Shown: positions 1-5,696 of the stretch, piece by piece
Layout: every line of letters starts with the position of its first letter
Numbering within the stretch: the first letter of the stretch is position 1
Translations under genes and position numbers: made by a program
NCBI GenBank assembly: GCA_015490395.1
Contig: WFXX01000274.1
Span: 1 to 8,477, forward strand
Length of the DNA stretch: 8,477 nt
Reading direction: 5' to 3'
Source of the DNA: Gammaproteobacteria bacterium
GTDB lineage: Bacteria > Pseudomonadota > Gammaproteobacteria > DRLM01
The notes under the pieces: generated by a model
What the model saw: the letters and a program-made list of their open reading frames with translations, nothing else
Told to the model about the DNA's origin: nothing
Databases searched by the model: none

Positions 1-374
1 TCCTGTTCCTGCATGCCGGCAGGCTCTATGTGGCAGATACCCTCAATGCCCGCATCCAGGCGTTGGATCCCCACGACGGCCGCCCGCTGTTGATCTTCGG
101 GCGCCGGGGGCGCTACCTGGGCGATACGCCGCGGCCGAAAGGGGTCGCGGTGGACCAAGACGGCAGGATCTATGTGGTGGAAAGCCATTTCGACTTCCTG
201 CTAGTATTCGACGCGCAGGGGAGGCTGCTGCTGCCCATCGGGGGGACGGGCAGCGCCCCGGGCCGGTTCTATCTGCCGGCTGGTGTCTGGGCGGACGGGG
301 CTGACCGCATCTATGTGGCCGACAGCTTCAACGGTCGCATCGTGGTGCTGGAGTACCTGCGAGGGGGAGGATGA
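1..374 (+). CDS. NHL-repeat beta-propeller protein, C-terminal fragment
   Basis: The reading frame is open from the window edge, so the N-terminus (probably with a signal peptide) lies upstream; the in-frame GTG at 30 falls inside a repeat and is not the start. About 123 residues are visible and contain three NHL-type blades, each with the pattern of a G-V-A/W-D stretch, then R(I/L)YV(A/V)(D/E), then an N/D-x-R-I-x-V-L/F-D/E ending. Examples are RLYVADTLNARIQALD near the start and RIYVADSFNGRIVVLE at the end. Such proteins usually form six-bladed propellers used as protein- or ligand-binding scaffolds outside the cytoplasm. The stop codon overlaps the start of the cytochrome gene in an ATGA (371-374), so translation of the two is probably coupled. 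A role as a secreted partner or assembly scaffold of that cytochrome is inferred from context only. The family is clear; the specific function is unknown. Confidence 0.86.
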   Translation, partial: LFLHAGRLYVADTLNARIQALDPHDGRPLLIFGRRGRYLGDTPRPKGVAVDQDGRIYVVESHFDFLLVFDAQGRLLLPIGGTGSAPGRFYLPAGVWADGADRIYVADSFNGRIVVLEYLRGGG

Positions 375-3001
375 GGGACGGACGGCGGCGGGGCGCGGCG
401 GTGGTGTGGCTGCTCCTGGTGACCGCCGCGGGGGTGTGGTGCCTGGGGGCGGACCCGGCTCGGGCCGAGCCTTTCTCCGACATTCGTAATACCCGGCACA
501 ACCTTTCGGCCACGGTCATCCCCGTCTTGCCCGATGGGGGCGAGCGCCGGGCCCGCGCTGCCACCGAGTCCCAGATCTGCGCCTTCTGTCATACCCCTCA
601 CGGGGCCACCGAGGCGCCCCGGGTGCCGCTGTGGAACCGCAAGATCTCGGGGGTGACCTACACCACCTATAGCTCCTCCTCCCTGGATGCGGTGGACTTG
701 GGCCAGCCCTCGCCCAAGTCCAAGCTTTGCCTCTCCTGCCACGACGGGACCCTAGCTCTCGGGGCGGTGAACGTGCTCAATGGCCAGGCCAACCCCAATG
801 TGCCCATGACCGGGCCGGGCATTGGGCCGGGCGGCACCATCCCGGAGGGGCTGGGGGCTACCACCGGCTTCACCCGGCGCCTGGGAGTGGATCTGACCAA
901 CGATCATCCTATCTCTTTCACCTATGACAGTGCCCAAGCCGTACGGGACGGGGAGCTGGTGGATCCGGCCGTCTCGCCCTTCGTGGGCGAGCGGATCCGG
1001 GGCGAGAAGCCCCCGCTCCTGCCCCTGGAGGACCAGAAGGTCGAGTGCATCACCTGTCACGACCCGCATCTCCGTGACGACTCCGGGGAGAACATCAAGT
1101 TCCTGCGCGTGAACCGCTTCCAACGAGCGGCGCCCGTCGAGGGGCAGTTCGATCCGGAGCGGGACATTATCTGCCTGGCCTGCCACAACAAGGCCGGCTG
1201 GGCCGGATCGGCCCACGCCAATCCTAAGGTGGCCAACTACAAGTACCAGGACGCGGCGGCGGAGCTGCGCGAGTTCCCCAAGGGGACCGAAACGTGGCAG
1301 GCGGCCTGCCTGAACTGCCATGACCCCCATACGGTGCAGGGCTCGCGGCGCCTGCTGCGCGAGGGCGTAGACGGACCTGAAGGTGTCACGGCCCTAGGTG
1401 CCCGGTACAAGTTCGGCGGCACCCCGGCTATCGAGGAGACCTGCTACACCTGCCATTCTGCCGACGGCGAGGTGCTGCAGAACCAGAGCGCTCGGCCGGG
1501 CTTCGGGGTGCCGGACATCAAGACCGACTTCACCACGTTGGCTCGGCGCATGCCCATCGCCAGCCGGGATCAGCCTGCGGGGCGTGAGGTCCACAGCATC
1601 GGCTCGCGCAAGGATCTGCCCCAGTCGGGGCAGGACTTCGTGGAAGATCCTCGCTACTTGGGCAAGGGTGACCTTACCAACCGTCACGTCGAGTGCACGG
1701 ACTGCCACAATCCCCACCGGGTGACGCGGAACCGTCTCTTCAACGCGGACACGTCGGTGCCCGACACCGAGGGCACGCACCCCCACACGCCTGCGCAGCT
1801 AGCCGCAGCTGGGCTCAAGGAGCACACCAACCTGGCCTCCGGGGTGCTGCGGGGCATCTGGGGGGTGGAACCCAGTGGCTGGCCGTCCACCGAATTCGGT
1901 AGCGAGCCGACGGTGTTTGAGGTCAAGCGGGGTGATCCCGGCGTCGGTGCCAGCACGGACGTCAACAGCCCCTATGTGACCCGGGAATACCAGGTCTGCC
2001 TCAAGTGCCATTCCAACTATGCCTACGATCAGCCGCCGCTGCTCGGCTCTTTCTCGGGAGGCACGCCGCCGGGGACCAACGCCCTCTACCGCTACACCAA
2101 CCAGGCCATGGAGTATCAGTCGCCGGACGACCACAAGGGCGAGGTGCCGACCCCTGGGGCCGAGCCGCCCACGCCCAGCGGTGCCTTCAAGGGAGTGGAC
2201 CCGGCCGGCAACAGCGTCAATTACCTGGCCAACAATCATCGCTCCTGGCATCCGGTGCTTAAGGAGACCGGGCGCACCATCGCCGTGCGCAGGATCGCGA
2301 GCCCCGACGTCTGGCGCAGCCCCTTCAACTTGGGCGTGGGGACGCAGACCATGTATTGCACCGATTGCCACGGCTCCAACACGGACGTCGGTGACGGGGT
2401 GGTGCCTCAAGGGGGCGAGCAGGGCCGACCCTGGGGCCCACACGGCTCCAACAACGATTTCCTCCTGAAGGGGCCCTGGGATGACCAGACCGGCACGATG
2501 CAGCCAGACGGGCTGTGCTTCCGCTGCCACAACTATGACTACTACGCTAAGGCCTATCCGGCTGGGCCCTTGCCCGATACGGTGACGCTCCAGAGCGGCT
2601 TCCGGAGGGCCTCCGGCGGGGCGGCCTGCGTGGGCACGCCCAACACCAACCTCCACACCGGCCACGCCCAAGTGCTGGCCTTGGCGGGCAACAGTCCCCT
2701 GCGCTGCACCTACTGCCACGTGGCCATCCCTCACGGGTGGAAGAACAAGAACTTCCTGGTGAACCTCAACGACGTGGGGCCGGAGGTGGGGCTGCCCCCG
2801 GGCACGCAAGTGCGCAACCATACCTCGGCGCGCTACTACCAGGGCCCCTATTACAACGGCGCCGTGCTGAAGGTGTTCACCTTCCAGCGCAGCGGCGAGT
2901 GGACAGCGCAGAGCTGCGGCTCCGCCGGCCCGCCAGGCAACGGCCTGCGCGGCGTGAACTGGATGAACGGGGGATCCGAGGCCTGCAGCAACATCCCCTG
3001 A
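371..3001 (+). CDS. Secreted undecahaem c-type cytochrome (11 CxxCH, cytochrome c3/doubled-CxxCH type)
   Basis: This 876-residue protein should carry electrons outside the cytoplasm. It starts with a Sec signal peptide: RDGRRR, then a hydrophobic core at about 9-26, with cleavage predicted after ARA at 32. It has eleven CxxCH motifs, with first cysteines at residues 70, 120, 226, 268, 313, 358, 442, 543, 663, 716 and 779. Hemes 1, 3, 5 and 7 have CxxCHxPH, typical of doubled-CxxCH multihaem proteins, and heme 11 has a looser version (CHVAIPH). About 20 further histidines could supply distal ligands, so bis-His coordination of all hemes is possible. Heme spacing is uneven, with long gaps at 124-226, 446-543 and 547-663 and a 93-residue heme-free tail. 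Three lone cysteines (753, 849, 872) lie near the C-terminus. The ATG at 371 keeps the signal peptide's basic N-region. The linked haem-lyase genes support real haem loading. Extracellular or trans-periplasmic electron transfer is inferred; the redox partner is unknown. No MtrB/PioB-like barrel is visible beside it. Confidence 0.96.
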   Translation: MRDGRRRGAAVVWLLLVTAAGVWCLGADPARAEPFSDIRNTRHNLSATVIPVLPDGGERRARAATESQICAFCHTPHGATEAPRVPLWNRKISGVTYTTYSSSSLDAVDLGQPSPKSKLCLSCHDGTLALGAVNVLNGQANPNVPMTGPGIGPGGTIPEGLGATTGFTRRLGVDLTNDHPISFTYDSAQAVRDGELVDPAVSPFVGERIRGEKPPLLPLEDQKVECITCHDPHLRDDSGENIKFLRVNRFQRAAPVEGQFDPERDIICLACHNKAGWAGSAHANPKVANYKYQDAAAELREFPKGTETWQAACLNCHDPHTVQGSRRLLREGVDGPEGVTALGARYKFGGTPAIEETCYTCHSADGEVLQNQSARPGFGVPDIKTDFTTLARRMPIASRDQPAGREVHSIGSRKDLPQSGQDFVEDPRYLGKGDLTNRHVECTDCHNPHRVTRNRLFNADTSVPDTEGTHPHTPAQLAAAGLKEHTNLASGVLRGIWGVEPSGWPSTEFGSEPTVFEVKRGDPGVGASTDVNSPYVTREYQVCLKCHSNYAYDQPPLLGSFSGGTPPGTNALYRYTNQAMEYQSPDDHKGEVPTPGAEPPTPSGAFKGVDPAGNSVNYLANNHRSWHPVLKETGRTIAVRRIASPDVWRSPFNLGVGTQTMYCTDCHGSNTDVGDGVVPQGGEQGRPWGPHGSNNDFLLKGPWDDQTGTMQPDGLCFRCHNYDYYAKAYPAGPLPDTVTLQSGFRRASGGAACVGTPNTNLHTGHAQVLALAGNSPLRCTYCHVAIPHGWKNKNFLVNLNDVGPEVGLPPGTQVRNHTSARYYQGPYYNGAVLKVFTFQRSGEWTAQSCGSAGPPGNGLRGVNWMNGGSEACSNIP

Positions 3002-3010
3002 GCGGGGACA

Positions 3011-3020
3011 GAGGAGGAGG
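3011..3020 (+). promoter_or_regulatory. Ribosome binding site that sets the resB start
   Basis: GAGGAGGAGG is a near-perfect Shine-Dalgarno sequence. It lies six bases before the ATG at 3027 but directly abuts the in-frame GTG at 3021. The ATG is therefore the better start. Confidence 0.75.
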
Positions 3021-3026
3021 GTGGCC

Positions 3027-4070
3027 ATGAGCCTGGGGCGGCGGCTGGCCTCCCTGAAGCTCACCGTGGTTGGCATGCTGCTGCTGGCAGTAGCGGTGGG
3101 CTTGCGCTATGGGGATCCGGACCGGGTCTCCGTGTGGGTGCTGGTGATCCCGATGGCGCTGCTGGCCCTGAACCTGCTGGCGGCCATCGCCACCAACCCG
3201 CGCATCCACCGCCGCGGTGGTCTGCTGGCCTTCCACGTGTCCTTGCTGGTGCTGGTGATCCTGGCCGCCATCGGACGCCTGACGCTCTACGAGGCCCACG
3301 TGGAGTTGCTGGAGGGCCAAGCCTTTTCGGTGAGCCAGGTTTTCGACGTGCGCGCCGGGCCCCTGCACAGCGGTGAGCTGCACCGGGTGCGCTTCGTTCA
3401 GGGTCCGTGGACAGTCTCGTACAGTCCCGGCTTGGTGCGAGGGCCTACCCGCAGCACGGTGCACGTGCCTGACGGGCGAGGCGGCTGGGAGAGCCGGGTG
3501 GTGGGGGACGACACCCCGCTGGTGCTGGAGGGCTACCGCTTCTATACCACCTTCAACAAGGGCTTCGCGCCCATCCTGACCTGGATCCCCGATGGAGGTG
3601 GGCCGGCTTATACCGGCGCGGTGCACATGCCTTCCTACCCGCTGTTCGACTTCCGGCAGGTCAACACCTGGACTCCGCCGGGGGGGCCGGAGCTCCGGCT
3701 GTGGTTGCACGTGGACGCGGGGCTCAAGGGGGACGAGGCCTGGGTGCTGGACGGCCGCCGCGCCACAGCGCGGCTGGCGGTGCGCACGCCAGAGGGGCGG
3801 GTGGAGCTCGAGCCCGGGGAGTCGGTGCGCCTGCCGGGGGGGGTCCTGCGCTACGAGCGCTTGAGCACCTGGATGGGCTACAAGATCTTTTACGATCCCA
3901 CCCTGCGTTGGCTGTTCGTGACCAGCGTGCTGGGGGTGCTGGGCTTGGCCGCTCACTATTGGCGGCGCTTTGGGGCCGGTTGGATGGCGGCCCGCGACCC
4001 AGCTCGCAGCGGGCGAGACTGGGAGGCAGGTCTGGGAGAGGCAGCGGCCGCTGTGAGGCGGCGCTCGTGA
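3027..4070 (+). CDS. resB: ResB-like cytochrome c biogenesis protein (System II synthetase subunit)
   Basis: This 347-residue membrane protein matches the ResB/CcsB half of the System II haem-attachment complex, which with CcsA moves haem across the inner membrane and ligates it to CxxCH motifs in the periplasm. It has three N-terminal membrane segments (about 12-28, 35-55 and 65-84), a large presumed periplasmic domain (about 88-290) and one C-terminal segment (about 293-311). This is the usual ResB topology. Family hallmarks are the SLKLTVVGMLLL start and the GYKIFYDPTLRWLF stretch before the last helix. His70 in the third helix is where ResB proteins carry a membrane haem-ligand histidine. 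The protein is shorter than many ResB proteins (often above 400 residues). It follows the cytochrome gene after 25 bases and precedes ccsA by 12, so it is probably co-made and dedicated to that cytochrome. G tracts of seven (3680-3686) and eight (3836-3843) lie within the gene, which stays open. Confidence 0.92.
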   Translation: MSLGRRLASLKLTVVGMLLLAVAVGLRYGDPDRVSVWVLVIPMALLALNLLAAIATNPRIHRRGGLLAFHVSLLVLVILAAIGRLTLYEAHVELLEGQAFSVSQVFDVRAGPLHSGELHRVRFVQGPWTVSYSPGLVRGPTRSTVHVPDGRGGWESRVVGDDTPLVLEGYRFYTTFNKGFAPILTWIPDGGGPAYTGAVHMPSYPLFDFRQVNTWTPPGGPELRLWLHVDAGLKGDEAWVLDGRRATARLAVRTPEGRVELEPGESVRLPGGVLRYERLSTWMGYKIFYDPTLRWLFVTSVLGVLGLAAHYWRRFGAGWMAARDPARSGRDWEAGLGEAAAAVRRRS

Positions 4071-4077
4071 GGAGGAG
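4071..4077 (+). promoter_or_regulatory. Ribosome binding site of ccsA
   Basis: GGAGGAG directly follows the resB stop codon and lies five bases before the ATG at 4083. This supports that start and independent strong initiation within the operon. Confidence 0.65.
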
Positions 4078-4082
4078 CGTCC

Positions 4083-4952
4083 ATGGAGGCGGTGAAGGAC
4101 TGGCTGAGCGTGCGCATGGTGGCGGAGATGCCCTGGCTGTGGGCCGGGCTGGCGGCCTATGCGATGGCGACCTGGACCGCCTTGGAAGGGATCCGCTTGC
4201 GGGCGGCGGGGGCTATGCCAGCGGTGACAGTGCGCGAGGGGCGGGTCCTGTTCTGGCTGATGCTCGGGGTGGGCTTGCTGACGGTCTCCTTGGCGCAGCG
4301 CTGGGTGCGCATCGGCCACGGGCCCTTCGTGAATCTCTTCGAGCTGCTGGTGAGCCAGCTTTTTAGCTTGGGTCTGGTTTACGCCGTGGTTTACTGGCGC
4401 TTCCCCCAAGTACGCCCCACGGCGGTGGTGGTGCTGCCCATCCTCTGGATCCTGGGCCTGTGGGTGCTCATGCTGGAGCCCGAGGCGGTGCCCTATCCCC
4501 CCACCTATTACAACGACTGGCTCTGGGCTCACGTGGGCTTCGGCAAGCTCTTCCTGGGCTTCGCCCTGGTGGGCACGGGGCTGGCGGGGCTGATCCTGGC
4601 GCGGGCTCACCCGCGGCTCGAGCCTTGGCTGCGGCGCCTACCACCGGACGAGGTGCTGGATAACCTGGCTTGGCGGTTCATGCTGTTGGCCTTCGTGTTC
4701 GACAGCCTGATGCTCATCGCGGGTGCGGTCTGGGCCCAGGACGCCTGGGGCCGGTACTGGTCCTGGGACGCCTTGGAGACCAGCTCCTTCCTCACCTGGC
4801 TGGCCCTGGGGGGAGCCCTGCACGCCCGGCTGGCCTACCGGGTGCCCCTGCGGCTGGGGGCGGCCTTCATCGTCACGGTCTTCGTGCTGGCCTTCCTGAC
4901 CTATTTTGGGACGCCCTTCTACAGCGAGGCGGCCCACAAGGGCATCATCTGA
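4083..4952 (+). CDS. ccsA: CcsA/ResC-like cytochrome c synthase (haem-handling protein)
   Basis: This 289-residue integral membrane protein has about eight hydrophobic helices (roughly 18-36, 54-72, 85-104, 114-131, 148-173, 199-217, 232-250 and 256-276). It belongs to the haem-handling protein superfamily. The tryptophan-rich WWD segment is at 217-233 (WAQDAWGRYWSWDALET). Candidate haem-ligand histidines are His150 (WAHVG, before helix 5), His247 (LHAR, after the WWD segment) and His285 (AAHKG, in the C-terminal loop). These fit the two periplasmic and one membrane histidine known in CcsA. GHGPFVNLFE at 78-87 matches the family's conserved N-terminal loop. With ResB it should form the System II synthetase that attaches haem to the upstream cytochrome. 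One oddity is that the usual WDPKETW is WDALETS here, so the Pro, Lys and last Trp are replaced. Assignment to the family is firm; dedication to the neighbouring cytochrome is inferred from the operon. Confidence 0.93.
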   Translation: MEAVKDWLSVRMVAEMPWLWAGLAAYAMATWTALEGIRLRAAGAMPAVTVREGRVLFWLMLGVGLLTVSLAQRWVRIGHGPFVNLFELLVSQLFSLGLVYAVVYWRFPQVRPTAVVVLPILWILGLWVLMLEPEAVPYPPTYYNDWLWAHVGFGKLFLGFALVGTGLAGLILARAHPRLEPWLRRLPPDEVLDNLAWRFMLLAFVFDSLMLIAGAVWAQDAWGRYWSWDALETSSFLTWLALGGALHARLAYRVPLRLGAAFIVTVFVLAFLTYFGTPFYSEAAHKGII

Positions 4953-4964
4953 TGGGCACCGTCT

Positions 4965-4970
4965 GAGGAG
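4965..4970 (+). promoter_or_regulatory. Ribosome binding site of the TPR gene
   Basis: GAGGAG lies six bases before the ATG at 4977, which fixes the start in the short gap after ccsA. Confidence 0.6.
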
Positions 4971-4976
4971 CGGGGG

Positions 4977-5696
4977 ATGGACGCAGCGAGCGGGCGTGTG
5001 GGGCCGGGATCCCAAGAGGAGGCGGTGCTGGGCCTCACTGGGGTCTTCCTGATATTGTTGCTGGTGACGGTGTTGGTGGGATTGGCGGCGCGACCGGAGT
5101 TCCGCTGGGAGACGGCCGGTCAGCGGGGCGTGGATCCCAGCCGCTACCCGGTGGCCCATGCGCACGTGGCCCGGGAGACGGAGCTGCGGCGCCGCTTCCA
5201 GCAGGCGGTGGCCATGCTGCACGCCAAGCGCTACGACTACGCCATCACGGCCCTGCATCGGGTGCTGGAGCTGGCTCCGCGCATGCCCGAGGCCTACGTC
5301 AACATGGGTTTCGCCTTGCTGGGCAAGGGCGAGCACCGGGCGGCCCGCGACTTCTTCCAGGCGGCTATCGATCTTCGTCCCGCCCAGCACAACGCCTACT
5401 GGGGCCTGGCCGTGGCCCTGGAGGGGCTGGGAGACCTGGAAGGGGCGCTGGGTGCCATGCGCACCTTCATCCATCTGGCGCCTTCCGATCCGCGCACAGA
5501 GGCCTTCGTGCGCAAGGCCCGGGCGGCCCTGTGGGAATGGGACAGCCGCTTGAGGCGGGGTCCTCTGCCGGCGGCTGAGCGGGAGTGGATCGCCCGCCGC
5601 TCCAGGGAGTGGGAGGCTCGCAATAGCCCAGATCGGGACGCCCCGGAGGAGGCGGTCAGACCGTCGGCGCCGGATCCCGTTCCGGTTGCCCCATGA
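4977..5696 (+). CDS. Membrane-anchored TPR protein, probable apocytochrome chaperone
   Basis: This 239-residue protein has one hydrophobic segment near the N-terminus (about 16-37). Three tandem tetratricopeptide repeats follow at about 72-101, 103-134 and 137-168, each ending in the typical L-x-P turn (LELAP, IDLRP, IHLAP). The C-terminal 50 residues are charged and end in a Pro/Ala-rich tail. TPR domains bind peptides. In System I, CcmI and NrfG are membrane-linked periplasmic TPR proteins that hold apocytochromes for haem ligation. By position, directly after resB-ccsA in a cytochrome operon, this protein probably does the same job here for a System II-type synthetase. That role is inferred, and the repeats alone would fit any scaffold. 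A periplasmic orientation of the TPR domain is assumed, because the charges around the helix do not decide it. The last 41 bases overlap the end of the convergent diguanylate cyclase gene. Confidence 0.88.
   Translation: MDAASGRVGPGSQEEAVLGLTGVFLILLLVTVLVGLAARPEFRWETAGQRGVDPSRYPVAHAHVARETELRRRFQQAVAMLHAKRYDYAITALHRVLELAPRMPEAYVNMGFALLGKGEHRAARDFFQAAIDLRPAQHNAYWGLAVALEGLGDLEGALGAMRTFIHLAPSDPRTEAFVRKARAALWEWDSRLRRGPLPAAEREWIARRSREWEARNSPDRDAPEEAVRPSAPDPVPVAP

Noticed and set aside
431..442. Possible lipoprotein lipobox at Cys24 of the cytochrome
   Set aside because: The residues before Cys24 are G-V-W, and Trp at -1 does not fit a lipobox; a normal cleavage site (ARA) follows at 30-32.
2627..2665. 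Possible twelfth, unusual haem site starting at Cys753
   Set aside because: No second cysteine lies in CxxCH, CxxCK or CX15CH spacing, so it cannot be counted as a haem motif.
3021..3026. GTG at 3021 as the resB start
   Set aside because: It abuts the Shine-Dalgarno sequence with no spacer; the ATG two codons later has a proper six-base spacing.
1799..3076. A 425-codon minus-strand open frame opposite the cytochrome gene
   Set aside because: Low-complexity Val/Arg/Gly composition with no motif; the plus strand encodes haem motifs throughout this stretch.
2877..4610. A 577-codon open frame on the minus strand opposite resB and ccsA
   Set aside because: It is Gln/His/Pro/Arg-rich with no domain, typical of antisense frames in GC-rich DNA, and lies over three well-supported genes.
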